Assembly (NCBI RefSeq): GCF_001469215.1
Contig: NZ_LOFH01000002.1
Location: 496,001 to 560,000, forward strand
DNA from: Pseudoalteromonas sp. H105
Lineage (GTDB): Bacteria; Pseudomonadota; Gammaproteobacteria; Enterobacterales; Alteromonadaceae
Length of the DNA stretch: 64,000 bases
Direction: 5' to 3'
Position numbers and translations under genes: made by a program. Positions within the stretch are counted from its first letter, which is position 1; each line of letters opens with the position of its first letter. Below are positions 18,480-27,431 of the stretch, in pieces. Under the pieces are notes generated by a model. It was not told the DNA's origin. It worked only from the letters and a program-made list of their open reading frames with translations, and did not search any database.

Positions 18480-19277
18480 TCAAAAGGATGCAATATGTGT
18501 GTTTTGAATATCGGTTATCAGCATGTGCCCCGGGCTGTGCGTAATGCAAAAGTCGGGTGCAGCCTGTGCAATGGCTACTTGTGCCGTCACACCACATGCC
18601 CAAAAAACAGGGACTTCACCTTCTTTAATGCTAACAGATTCACCATAGTTCGGCCGATTTATATTTTTAATACCAATAGCAGCAGGGTCGCCAAAATGAA
18701 TAGGTGCACCATGAACGTCAGAAAATCGACTACTGATTTGAATCGCACGAATAGCATCTGCAGGCTTCATTGGACGCATACTCACCACCATATTGCCATG
18801 AAAAATACCGGCACTTTCGCATGGTATATCTGTGATATACATGGGTACGCTTTTATGTTCAGTAACATTACGTATCTCAATGCCTGCATCTTTTAAGGAA
18901 TCTTCAAATGAAAAGGAGCTGCCTATTAAAAAGCTGACTAAGTCATCTTGCCAGTACTCTTTGATATTTGTAACCTCATCAACAAGTTGACCTTTTTTAT
19001 AAATTCGGTAGCGAGGAAGATCAGTTCTGATATCTAAATCATGTGCAACATTAGAAATATTAACGGCGCCAGGTTGCTGGCTACTCGCGATGATAGGGCA
19101 CGACTTTTTATTGGCTTGGCAGAACTGTAGAAAGTCAAATGCATAACGCTTAGGTAAAATCACTAAATTTGCTTGCACAAAGCCGGGCACGAAGCCTGAT
19201 GTGCTGCCTGTATAATCTTCATTACGGATCATGTTGCGGATAGCGTAAGGGGTGGTTAGTGAAGCGTTATGTTGCAT
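18480..19277 (-). CDS. DUF1445 / YcsI family putative hydro-lyase
   Basis: A 265-aa cytoplasmic protein of the YcsI (DUF1445) family. Recognisable parts are the N-terminal R-x-x-I-R-x-x-x-Y-T-G-x-T-S-G-F-V-P-G-F-V-Q-A-N-L-V-I-L-P, then V-P-M-Y, R-P-M, the H-F-G-D-P near residue 200, and C-G-V-T-A-Q-V-A near 234. In Bacillus subtilis ycsI also lies beside ycsF (pxpA), so the pairing is conserved across distant bacteria. Mammalian D-glutamate cyclase has a DUF1445 region, which hints at glutamate/5-oxoproline chemistry. AGAGGA precedes the ATG. It is 8 bp from the GH3 gene. Confidence 0.87.
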   Translation of the reverse strand: MQHNASLTTPYAIRNMIRNEDYTGSTSGFVPGFVQANLVILPKRYAFDFLQFCQANKKSCPIIASSQQPGAVNISNVAHDLDIRTDLPRYRIYKKGQLVDEVTNIKEYWQDDLVSFLIGSSFSFEDSLKDAGIEIRNVTEHKSVPMYITDIPCESAGIFHGNMVVSMRPMKPADAIRAIQISSRFSDVHGAPIHFGDPAAIGIKNINRPNYGESVSIKEGEVPVFWACGVTAQVAIAQAAPDFCITHSPGHMLITDIQNTHIASF

Positions 19278-19285
19278 AGAGTCCT

Positions 19286-21148
19286 CTAATTACGATTAAA
19301 GCCATTTACCGTGACAGGTAATATACCTGTTGCAATGTGTTTACCAACTAATACTTTAGCAAGAGCCGTAAAAGCAGGGCCTGCTACTTTAACACTATTA
19401 TCTACATCTATGTTATACGCATAAGTTGCTAGAATTGCATCAGCATATTGGCTGAATTTTGCAATATCGTAAGGCGCTCTTAGACTAACAAATACCGTTT
19501 TTTTATTTGCCTGTTGTGATTGGTGTAACAGCTTTTCGAGCACAGCGCTTTGCTCTGACTTAGCGACTGTAAACTCTGGGTCATCAGCTAGATCATCCAT
19601 GCCGCCAATCTCAACAGCACTTTGCGCAGGCGATGCATTTGCAGCTATGATGACATCTGCTTGATTGATTGCTTTAAGAGTGGATTTAGGATCGAAGCCC
19701 TGTAAGCTTGTGCAAGAGAATTGATAACTGTAATCAGCATGCTCTTTTATAGCCTGTTCAAGAGCCATACACTTTCGCGTGTCAGGCATAATAAGGTGTA
19801 TTTTGAGGTTGTTAGCTAGTTTTAAAGGCAGTGTTTGGTTATCATTTTTAACCTCAGTGATAGCAGCTAAGGCCAGTTGAGCCTCAACATCACGATGCAT
19901 TGGTTTACCTAAAGTGTGTTGCGCTGCTTTAATGGCGGCGGGCTCATCTAGCACAGTGGTTAGTTTAAATTTTTCTTTTAGACGTAAAATTCTCTGTGCT
20001 GATAGCGCGACTTCCTGCGCATTTAAGTTTCCCTGCTCTACCTCTTTAACAAGGCGTTCTATTAGTGCTTTCAGCTCGATTAAGTCATCAGGTTGGCGGA
20101 TTTCGATTGGCATCAAAGCGATATCAACACCTGCCGAAAATGTATTCACGACGGCTTCAACGGGTTCAAAAAAGTGGCTGATCCCTGCCATATCAAGCGC
20201 ATCAGTTATAACGACTCCTTGATAGTTTAATTCCCCCCGTAAAAGGTTCGTTATGATTTTACGCGACATTGTAGCCGGCTTTATCATGGTTTTACCGTCT
20301 TTACTGACAAAGGTGCTGTCATCAAGCGCAGGATATTGAATATGTGCCGTCATAATCATGCCAGGGTTTTGGTTTTTAATAATATCCTTGAATGGTGGCA
20401 GATCTTGCTGCCAAATTGTGTCTTTGTCGTGCTCGACTCTAGGCAGACCTGTATGACTGTCTACATTTGTATCACCATGACCTGGGAAATGTTTTAGCGA
20501 CGTGATCACTGCGTTATCTTCAAAAGCAGCCACTTGCGCGCCGCCAAGTATGCCAACTAAAGTTGGATCTTCGCTGTATGAACGCACATTGATAACAGGG
20601 TTATTAGGGTTCATATTCACATCGATTGTAGGCGCGTAATTCACGTTAACGCCAATAGCTTTAAGTTCAGTAGCAATTACATGTGCTGATTGTGACGCAA
20701 ACTTTGTACCGTGCGAAGGGTAAGTGGCGCCAATAGACATGTTACCGGTAAATGAAGTGCCTATATGGCGTGGTATCCTTGCAACACGTCCACCTTCTTG
20801 ATCTATCGATATAAATAACGGGGCACCTAAACTGGATTTGGCTGCGGCTTGTTGCATTTGATTATTGAGCTTTACAATTTGTGCAACATTATCAATATTT
20901 TCAGCAAAGAGAATAACGCCACCTATATTAAATTGGGTGATCGTTTGCGCTAAATCTTGAGGAAGTTCAGTCATTGGTTTGCGACATTTCTTCTTGCTAC
21001 TTTTCTCACAGTAGTAACGAAAATCAAGCATCAGCTTTTGACCAATTTGTTGTTCTAGCGTTAAGTTTATTGCTGCAATGGTCGATTTCATTGAAATAAT
21101 GCACCCTAATCCAAAGGTAATTGATGTAATGGCAAGCTTAGTTAACAC
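19286..21148 (-). CDS. exported glycoside hydrolase family 3, NagZ-like beta-N-acetylhexosaminidase
   Basis: A two-domain GH3 enzyme likely to remove N-acetylglucosamine from chitin or peptidoglycan fragments. It has K-H-F-P-G-H-G-D-T-x-x-D-S-H near residue 220, the Asp/His loop typical of N-acetyl-glucosaminidases and NagZ, and V-I-T-D-A-L-D-M near 320 with the nucleophile Asp. A C-terminal GH3 domain (to residue 620) makes it longer than E. coli NagZ (341 aa). I chose GTG at 21148: GGAG lies 6 bp upstream and it starts a hydrophobic export segment (LTKLAITSITFGLGCIIS). An upstream TTG at 21238 has no ribosome site. First gene of the unit with DUF1445 and pxpA. Confidence 0.87.
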   Translation of the reverse strand: MLTKLAITSITFGLGCIISMKSTIAAINLTLEQQIGQKLMLDFRYYCEKSSKKKCRKPMTELPQDLAQTITQFNIGGVILFAENIDNVAQIVKLNNQMQQAAAKSSLGAPLFISIDQEGGRVARIPRHIGTSFTGNMSIGATYPSHGTKFASQSAHVIATELKAIGVNVNYAPTIDVNMNPNNPVINVRSYSEDPTLVGILGGAQVAAFEDNAVITSLKHFPGHGDTNVDSHTGLPRVEHDKDTIWQQDLPPFKDIIKNQNPGMIMTAHIQYPALDDSTFVSKDGKTMIKPATMSRKIITNLLRGELNYQGVVITDALDMAGISHFFEPVEAVVNTFSAGVDIALMPIEIRQPDDLIELKALIERLVKEVEQGNLNAQEVALSAQRILRLKEKFKLTTVLDEPAAIKAAQHTLGKPMHRDVEAQLALAAITEVKNDNQTLPLKLANNLKIHLIMPDTRKCMALEQAIKEHADYSYQFSCTSLQGFDPKSTLKAINQADVIIAANASPAQSAVEIGGMDDLADDPEFTVAKSEQSAVLEKLLHQSQQANKKTVFVSLRAPYDIAKFSQYADAILATYAYNIDVDNSVKVAGPAFTALAKVLVGKHIATGILPVTVNGFNRN

Positions 21149-21523
21149 TGTTAGCTCCAAAGCTGTCTTGTTCAAAGTTGCAAGAGTCGTACGTTTATTG
21201 TTGCTCCAAACTTTAGCTTTTTTGATAGTTGGCCGCAAAGCTGAAAAGCAACACTGTTTTGATTCTACCTTAAAAATTAGTGCAATAAAAAAATAGTCAT
21301 CTCGTTTTTAATTGAGGTTATGCAGCTGCTAAAGCAAAAAATAACAGTATTATTTTGTTCGTGTTGAAAGCCAAATATGCGCTTAATGAAAGACGAATCT
21401 AATGAGTAGAGTTTTTGTTCTAAATCAAGAGTAGGGTGGCTCAAGGTAGATCTTTATCATACTTTTTGGTACAGTCTGCTCACTTTATAGCCAGGGAGTT
21501 TTAAGGCGCATTTTTTACCAACG
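21149..21523. other. divergent control region, no site recognised
   Basis: About 375 bp between the divergent GH3 and diguanylate cyclase genes. It must hold promoters for both, and 21149-21238 is an in-frame 5' extension of the GH3 gene. I see no convincing promoter pair, operator or small gene. Confidence 0.5.
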
Positions 21524-23143
21524 TTGAGTTATATTTTGCGTAACCTTAAAAATCATTTAAAAATAAAGTTAGATTTAAAAAAATTGATTTTATTTTTAGC
21601 TATATCAGCCACCATTGTTACTTTTTTAAATAGCTTTTATTCAAGTTATCAAGTTCAAAAGCAACAACTGCAGTCACAAACCCTCAAAAGTCAAAGTGCT
21701 TATGCTGCAAAGCTCAGTTTAGCAACAGAACGTTTTTTGCATGCCACACAGCAGCAGCTCGCTTATTCAGCCAATATAATTGCTAACAATTTTGATAATA
21801 AAGCGATTTATCAACAAGAAGTTGAGCGTTTAAGGCTACAAACAGATAGTTTTAACTCTACTGTCGTTGTTGAAGCGCAAGGAGTGGTGCTTGAAGTGTC
21901 GCCTGCGAGTTTGCAGTTAAAGGACACTAAACTTGAAAGCTTTGGCGCCATACAAGCGCGGACTATTCAAAAGCCGATGATAAGTGACCCATATATTTCT
22001 GCCGCTAACAACCTGATTATTTTTATTTCACACCCATTATTTAGCAGTACAGGTGAATATTTGGGTTATGTTGGTGGTGCTATTTATTTAAAAGAAGAAA
22101 GTATTCTGCATAGTTTGCTGCAAACGCACTTTCATCAAGATGGTTCATATTCTTATGTTGTTGATAAAAACAGACGCCTTCTTTATCACCCAGATAAGTC
22201 AAGAGTCGGAGAACAAGTATACAACAACAAAGTGATCGAGTCGGTTCTCAATGGTGAAAGTGGCACACAGCACGTGACCAATAGTAAGGGCGTCGATGTT
22301 TTAGCAGGCTATGCTCCGCTTAATAGTGCAAAGTGGGGAGTGATAACACAACGTCCATTAGAGAAAACGCTAGAGCCGTTAGAAGGACTGATGGTTAATG
22401 TACTTTACCGCACATTACCCATAGGCTTTGCTACGTTTATTTTTATTTGGCTGTTAGCGCGAATAATAGCTCATCCCTTAAGAGGCTTAGCGGAGACAGC
22501 GGATGAACTGGATAGTCCTGAAGCGTCAAAGCAGCTTAAACAAATTCACTCATGGTATTTTGAAAGTGCAGAGTTACGCAAGGCAATGCTCAAAGGGGTG
22601 GGCATTTTACAAAATAGGATTTTTGAACTGCGCCATGAAGCGCAAACAGATCCATTAACGGGCTTACACAATAGACGCAGCTTAGATTCAATTCTTGATC
22701 AGTTAGTCGATAGTGGTACTCCTTTCGCTGTATTAGCGCTAGATATAGATTTTTTTAAACGTGTTAACGATGAGTTTGGCCATGATATTGGAGACAGTGT
22801 TTTACAATCTTTAGCAAAAGTAATTATGAATGTTACGCGTGCGAGTGATTTTGTAGTGCGCACTGGGGGTGAAGAGTTTATTGTGATATCACCAAATGCA
22901 TCAAGCCGGACAGCCTATGTTCTTGCTGAGCGGTTACGAACTGGTGTTGCAAAAACACTGATGCCCCCAGTTGGCCACATTAACATATCAGTGGGCATTT
23001 CTGGTTGGCCTATACACGGAAAAGCGATTGGCGAGATATTAAAAAGTGCGGACAAAGCCCTTTATGAAGCTAAAAATACAGGGCGCAATCGATGTGTACT
23101 TGACCCTGAATATGGCTATGTTGATAAAGCTATCGTTGCTTAG
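21524..23143 (+). CDS. membrane diguanylate cyclase with dCache sensor
   Basis: Makes cyclic-di-GMP from two GTP in response to a periplasmic signal. Order: a transmembrane helix (about residues 20-38), a periplasmic dCache-type sensor (for example P-M-I-S-D-P-Y and H-P-L-F-S-S-T-G-E-Y-L-G-Y-V-G-G), a second helix near residues 290-312, a short linker, and a GGDEF domain with D-P-L-T-G-L-H-N-R-R and the active site G-G-E-E-F near residue 448. R-A-S-D just before it fits the RxxD inhibitory site, so product feedback is likely. The start is a TTG; AAGGCG lies about 16 bp upstream, so the exact start is unsure. Confidence 0.92.
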   Translation: MSYILRNLKNHLKIKLDLKKLILFLAISATIVTFLNSFYSSYQVQKQQLQSQTLKSQSAYAAKLSLATERFLHATQQQLAYSANIIANNFDNKAIYQQEVERLRLQTDSFNSTVVVEAQGVVLEVSPASLQLKDTKLESFGAIQARTIQKPMISDPYISAANNLIIFISHPLFSSTGEYLGYVGGAIYLKEESILHSLLQTHFHQDGSYSYVVDKNRRLLYHPDKSRVGEQVYNNKVIESVLNGESGTQHVTNSKGVDVLAGYAPLNSAKWGVITQRPLEKTLEPLEGLMVNVLYRTLPIGFATFIFIWLLARIIAHPLRGLAETADELDSPEASKQLKQIHSWYFESAELRKAMLKGVGILQNRIFELRHEAQTDPLTGLHNRRSLDSILDQLVDSGTPFAVLALDIDFFKRVNDEFGHDIGDSVLQSLAKVIMNVTRASDFVVRTGGEEFIVISPNASSRTAYVLAERLRTGVAKTLMPPVGHINISVGISGWPIHGKAIGEILKSADKALYEAKNTGRNRCVLDPEYGYVDKAIVA

Positions 23144-23257
23144 ATAAGTGGAAGCCAGTCAATTGTAAGATGTGATGAAATTTGTCAGGTTCACACTAAG
23201 GTTTGAGCTTTGTTTGTCTTTGTAGGGATGTTTATGCGCGTTAGGTGTAGCCTCAGT

Positions 23258-23462
23258 TAATTAACCTGAACTCTGGATAATAAATTTATTTCCAGCGGCT
23301 ACTTTAAGCGCTAACTGCGTTGAATTTACTTGCAATAGGCAAGCTATTGACGCATAAATTCGCCTTGTTACCCCTGAAAGTCTCCGGCTGGAGAGTTATA
23401 AAAAATTTATTATTTAATATCAGTATATTAGCACATCCCTTAACCAGAGTTCAGGTTAATTA
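23258..23462. repeat. family B palindromic repeat (205 bp)
   Basis: A non-coding element with perfect 19-bp terminal inverted repeats, TAATTAACCTGAACTCTGG at 23258-23276 and its complement at 23444-23462. Just inside are ATAATAAATTT / AAATTTATTAT arms. The centre, read on the minus strand, has CAAGGCG (starting 23367), a hairpin with GAATTTA / TAAATTC arms, and AACGCAG (starting 23321). The box spacing of 46 bp and order are the same as in families A and C although the terminal repeats differ. One copy in this window, in the gap between the diguanylate cyclase and the cold-shock gene. Confidence 0.85.
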
Positions 23463-23677
23463 GGCTATGTCAGTGATGAGTAATGAAAGTGAACAACTTC
23501 GCTTAACCTTAAGCGAGGTTCGCTATAGTAGAATAAGCAATCCCATCCATTCCAGCATGACTTCGAAGAAAAACGCTAAAATACAATATGATTGTTTAGT
23601 GGTTATTTCTGCTGGCGAATTTCAATGTATTTTATTACCCATGTTCTGATTTATCTTCATAAACACAAAGATAATGT
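23463..23677. other. gap before the cold-shock promoter, no gene supported
   Basis: About 215 bp following the family B repeat. It holds a small inverted repeat CGCTTAACCTTAAGCG near 23500 and a 60-codon open frame (23467-23649) without a ribosome site or recognisable features, which I do not support as a gene. Confidence 0.5.
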
Positions 23678-23705
23678 TTGACATATTCTTACAACTCTAT
23701 ATAGT
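23678..23705 (+). promoter_or_regulatory. sigma-70 promoter of the cold-shock gene with long leader
   Basis: TTGACA at 23678-23683 and TATAGT at 23700-23705 are separated by 16 bp, a near-consensus promoter. Transcription from about 23712 would give a leader of about 155 nt before the ATG at 23867. A long structured leader is characteristic of cspA-type genes, where it acts as an RNA thermosensor. Confidence 0.7.
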
Positions 23706-23866
23706 AAGCCGCAGCTAGAAAGAAAGCATGTAATTTATAAATCTCCATTGCGTTGTTGTATAAGTAATACTTGTAGTACCGTCCTGAAGTTTTTAAGTAC
23801 CATCTCATTTTTTGCTACACCCGCCCATATGGGCATTATTTTTATTTTTTATATCAGGATATTACT

Positions 23867-24076
23867 ATGTCTAACATCGTATCAGGTACAGTTAAGTGGT
23901 TCAACGAGTCTAAAGGTTTTGGTTTCATCGAGCAAGAAAATGGCCCAGATGTTTTCGCACATTTCTCAGCAATCAAAAGCGAAGGTTTCAAAACTCTTGC
24001 TGAAGGCCAACGTGTAGAGTTCACTCTTTCACAAGGTCAAAAAGGTCCTCAAGCAGAAAACATCACTGCTGTATAA
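23867..24076 (+). CDS. cold-shock protein (CspA family)
   Basis: A 69-aa single cold-shock domain, an RNA/DNA chaperone that melts structured mRNA. It carries S-G-T-V-K-W-F-N at the start, the RNP1 motif K-G-F-G-F-I near residue 16 and RNP2 V-F-A-H-F near 30, with the conserved aromatic residues present. The ribosome site before the ATG (AGGATATTACT) is good. The long leader upstream and strong promoter suggest cold or stress control. Which of the several csp paralogs this is cannot be told. An intrinsic terminator follows 22 bp after the stop, so it is monocistronic. Confidence 0.95.
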   Translation: MSNIVSGTVKWFNESKGFGFIEQENGPDVFAHFSAIKSEGFKTLAEGQRVEFTLSQGQKGPQAENITAV

Positions 24077-24097
24077 TTTTACCCTTAGGTAGAATTC

Positions 24098-24124
24098 AAA
24101 AAGCGCTTATATAGCGCTTTTTTT
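24098..24124 (+). terminator. intrinsic terminator of the cold-shock gene
   Basis: AAAAAGCGCT, loop TATAT, AGCGCTTTTT followed by more T. Confidence 0.92.
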
Positions 24125-24176
24125 GTGTCTAAAAATCAAGAGTAGGTAAGCAGGCGTTAACTTGCTTACCTTTTTA

Positions 24177-26351
24177 TTAGTTCACAACTGTTGTGAGACC
24201 TCTTCGTTTTAGTAGTGCCTTGGTACTTGGTTCTTGGCCTCTAAATGCTTTATAAGATTCCATTAGATCACGAGAGTTACCTACTTCTAAAATCTCTTTT
24301 CGGTATTTATCGCCTATTTCACGCTTTAAACCGCCTTCTTCTTGCACGAAAGCGTAGGCATCAGCAGCTAAAATTTCACTCCACATGTAGGCATAATAAC
24401 CTGCAGAATATCCGCCACCCATAGAATGTGAAAAATACGCTGATTTATAACGTGGTGGGATAAATGGTACATTTATATTGTGCTTATCCAGTGCTGTTTT
24501 TTCAAACTCAACAATGTCCTGTAAAGGTGCATCCGCAGGAACTGAGTGCCACTCCATATCAAGCAACGCCGCAGCAACATATTCTAAAGTATCAAATCCT
24601 TGGTTGAAGCTACGTGAATCAATGACTTTTTTAAGTAAGTCTGCTTGTATCGGCTCACCTGTTTTATAGTGTTTCGCGTAGTTTGCAATCACTTCAGGGT
24701 GCATCGCCCAATCTTCTTCAAATGTTGAAGGGAACTCAACAAAGTCACGTGATACAGATGTACCCGCTAAGCTAGGATATTTAACTTTGGTTAACATACC
24801 GTGCAAGCCATGTCCTAATTCATGGAAAATAGTTGTGGCTTCTGAATAGCTAATTAACGTAGGTTCGCCTTCAGGTGCTTTTTGGATATTCATCACATTC
24901 ACAACGACAGGCTTGTTATTTAATAACTCTGAAGGTCTTACGAATGAACTCATCCAAGCACCGCCTCGTTTTCCTTCGCGTGCAAAGTAATCTGCGTAGA
25001 AAATAGCTAAACTTGTTCCATCGTGATCAAATAATTCATACGCTTTTACATTAGGGTGATACACAGGTAAGTCTGGGCGCGGCTTGAAGGTGACACCGTA
25101 AAAGCGATTCATGGTATAAAAAACACCATCTTCAAGCACGCGATTAAACTCAAAGTATTCTTTTACAGCATTTTCATCGAGGTTGTATTTATCTTTACGT
25201 ACTTGCTCTGCATAATAAAACCAATCCCAAGGTTGTAACTCAAAGTCTTTACCTGATGCGTTTATTTTAGCTTTAATTGCGCCTGCTTCTGCGTTTACAT
25301 TTTGTAGTAATTGCGGAACCATTGAGCCAAACATGTCGTACACGGCGCTTGGTTTTTTCACCATTTGTGACTCTAAGCCATAATCGGCATAACTGTCATA
25401 GCCAAGCAGAGCTGCACGCTCTGAGCGTAACTTAGCGAGCTTAGGTACCATATTACGGTTGCTGTTCTTACCAGATAATGCTCGATCTGCAGATGCTTGC
25501 CACACTTTTTCACGTAGCTCACGATTTTCTAATGAGGCTAAAATAGGCTGGCGAGTCGTATTTGTGATCTTAATTAAATATTTATCTTTATGCCCAGCTT
25601 CTTTGGCTGCATTAGCTAATTGCTGAATTTTACTTTCGGTTAAACCAGCAAGCTTTGATTTATCCTCAATTAGAATCGTATTAGATTGCATGAGTGCCAG
25701 TAAGTTTTGGCTAAACTCAGTTGTTAACTTAGAAAGCTGAGCATTAATATCGCGGATCTGCTGTTGCTGATCATCATTTAACTGAGCACCAGCACGAATA
25801 AAACGCTTATAATACACTTCTAAAAGGCGCGACTCTTCAGCTGTTAGGTTTAACTGTTCTTTATTATTAAACAGGCTTTCTACTTTTGAGAATAGCGCTT
25901 TATTTAAGAAGATATCATCGCTATGCGCAGCTAACTTTGGTGCTAATTCTTTTTGCAGTTCACGTCGTGTAGGGTTTGAATCAGTCCCTGATAAGTTAAA
26001 AAAGATGCTACTTGTGCGGCCTAATAGCTCTCCACTTCGTTCTAATGCAACAATAGTATTAATAAAGCTTGTTGGTGTTGTATTTTCTACGATCAAGGCA
26101 ATTTCTTGTTTTTGCTGCTTTATACCTTTAGTAAATGCGGGTAAAAAATGTGCATCCTCAATCGCTGCAAAGTCAGGTGCTTGGTACTGAAGTGAACTTG
26201 GCTTCATTAGTGGGTTGATATCTTGTTGTTGTGAGGACACTTCAACAGCTGTGGTCGTTTTGCTTGCATTATTGGCATTAGTGTCGACAGGCTCAGAGCA
26301 GGCTGTTAAAAATAATGCCGAACTAATGGCCGTTGCTAAAATTGTTTTCAT
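24177..26351 (-). CDS. M3 family peptidyl-dipeptidase-like lipoprotein
   Basis: A zinc metallopeptidase of the M3 (thimet oligopeptidase/Dcp) family that degrades short peptides. The active site is H-E-L-G-H-G-L-H near residue 510, with the downstream Glu in E-F-P-S-T-F-E-E-D-W. Unlike cytoplasmic Dcp it has an N-terminal lipoprotein signal (MKTILATAISSALFLTAC-S), so it should be anchored in the envelope. The ATG at 26351 was chosen because that signal starts there and AGAGAG precedes it. The mature protein is about 705 aa, in line with the Dcp subfamily. It follows the EEP lipoprotein gene by 13 bp. Confidence 0.92.
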   Translation of the reverse strand: MKTILATAISSALFLTACSEPVDTNANNASKTTTAVEVSSQQQDINPLMKPSSLQYQAPDFAAIEDAHFLPAFTKGIKQQKQEIALIVENTTPTSFINTIVALERSGELLGRTSSIFFNLSGTDSNPTRRELQKELAPKLAAHSDDIFLNKALFSKVESLFNNKEQLNLTAEESRLLEVYYKRFIRAGAQLNDDQQQQIRDINAQLSKLTTEFSQNLLALMQSNTILIEDKSKLAGLTESKIQQLANAAKEAGHKDKYLIKITNTTRQPILASLENRELREKVWQASADRALSGKNSNRNMVPKLAKLRSERAALLGYDSYADYGLESQMVKKPSAVYDMFGSMVPQLLQNVNAEAGAIKAKINASGKDFELQPWDWFYYAEQVRKDKYNLDENAVKEYFEFNRVLEDGVFYTMNRFYGVTFKPRPDLPVYHPNVKAYELFDHDGTSLAIFYADYFAREGKRGGAWMSSFVRPSELLNNKPVVVNVMNIQKAPEGEPTLISYSEATTIFHELGHGLHGMLTKVKYPSLAGTSVSRDFVEFPSTFEEDWAMHPEVIANYAKHYKTGEPIQADLLKKVIDSRSFNQGFDTLEYVAAALLDMEWHSVPADAPLQDIVEFEKTALDKHNINVPFIPPRYKSAYFSHSMGGGYSAGYYAYMWSEILAADAYAFVQEEGGLKREIGDKYRKEILEVGNSRDLMESYKAFRGQEPSTKALLKRRGLTTVVN

Positions 26352-26364
26352 TTTTTCTCTCTTG

Positions 26365-27267
26365 TTAGTTAATATTAAAAGTGGCACTTAACGCACAGTG
26401 ATCGCTTAACATTGTGGTGGGTGCTTGTTGTGAGTATTTGTGAAACATGACAAGTGAGGAAAGCTTACGGGTCATTGTTGGCGAAGAAATTATATGATCA
26501 ATGGGTGCAGGGTATTTAGGGTGACAACTTTGTTTACCGTCGGTCAGAACTGTTAGCTTACTGTTTGCAGACATATTTTCAGGTATTAAAGTGTTGCGTA
26601 ATGTGTTTTTGTCATCTGCTAGGTGGTGGTTAAAGTCGCCTAACATAAGCCACTGCTCACCAGGGAGTATTTGACTCGCAACATGCTGTTTTAGAAGCTC
26701 AGCTTGTTTGGCAAATATTTGACAGCTTTTACTGTCGCTTTGGCTGTAGTTTTGAGTAAAGCATCCGCTTTTAAGATGAAGGTTTAACAAGTTTATTGTT
26801 TGATTATTATATTTCAGTGACAATTGTAAGCCTTCTCTTGCACCGAGCTTTACCTCAGAAAATGAGGTTAAGTGTTTTATGTCGCTTACTGTAATTGACT
26901 TTTTTACAGCAAAGGCGACCTTTTGCTGTGTAGATAGATTGCCATTACCACGACATTTATAACTGGGGGAGTCGTTACGCGATGACATAATGACTTGCCA
27001 TTTTTCAGGATTAAATATGCGCGAAACAGCAGCCTCAGAGGCGACTTCTTGTAAAGCAAATACATCAGCATCGATAGTATTAACATATTGAGTTAACTGG
27101 TTATAGTCACTTTCAGTGCGCATCTTGCAGCCTTGATCACCATCACTAGCAAGGTGTTCTACATTCCAAGTCGCTACTGTTAATTTATGCGCTGAATATA
27201 ACTCCCCTTGGCTGCAGCCAAGTAAACCTAAACTTGAGGCAAAAAGTAAAAAGTTAATTTTTTTCAT
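26365..27267 (-). CDS. endonuclease/exonuclease/phosphatase-fold lipoprotein
   Basis: A 301-aa exported lipoprotein (signal MKKINFLLFASSLGLLGC-S, Cys at residue 18) with the EEP (DNase I-like) fold. Motifs: T-W-N-V-E-H near residue 32, A-L-Q-E-V near 76 (metal-binding Glu), N-L-H-L-K-S-G near 160, G-D-F-N-H-H near 210, and S-D-H-C-A-L at the C-terminus. The fold covers nucleases, phosphatases and sphingomyelinases; an envelope nuclease or phosphodiesterase is likely, but the substrate is unknown. The chosen ATG at 27267 is where the lipoprotein signal begins. The peptidase gene lies 13 bp downstream. Confidence 0.87.
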   Translation of the reverse strand: MKKINFLLFASSLGLLGCSQGELYSAHKLTVATWNVEHLASDGDQGCKMRTESDYNQLTQYVNTIDADVFALQEVASEAAVSRIFNPEKWQVIMSSRNDSPSYKCRGNGNLSTQQKVAFAVKKSITVSDIKHLTSFSEVKLGAREGLQLSLKYNNQTINLLNLHLKSGCFTQNYSQSDSKSCQIFAKQAELLKQHVASQILPGEQWLMLGDFNHHLADDKNTLRNTLIPENMSANSKLTVLTDGKQSCHPKYPAPIDHIISSPTMTRKLSSLVMFHKYSQQAPTTMLSDHCALSATFNIN

Positions 27268-27431
27268 TGGTAAAAAGTCATTAAATGAATTTAAAGTAAT
27301 GTTGTATTGTATCATTTGTGATTTGCAACTTAGTTGCGATAGGTTTCTATCAAATAGGCCACACTGTTTTCATTGAGTTATTTGACGAGGTGTATAAAGC
27401 TACTTATTATTAAGTATCTTTTAGTCTATAA

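Noticed and set aside
21460..21490. TGGTAC...GCTC upstream of the diguanylate cyclase as a sigma-54 promoter
   Set aside because: The distance between the GG and GC elements is shorter than the sigma-54 spacing and the TTGC part is missing.
23467..23649. 60-codon open frame between the family B repeat and the cold-shock promoter
   Set aside because: No ribosome site, no recognisable sequence, and it begins one codon outside the repeat end; most likely chance.
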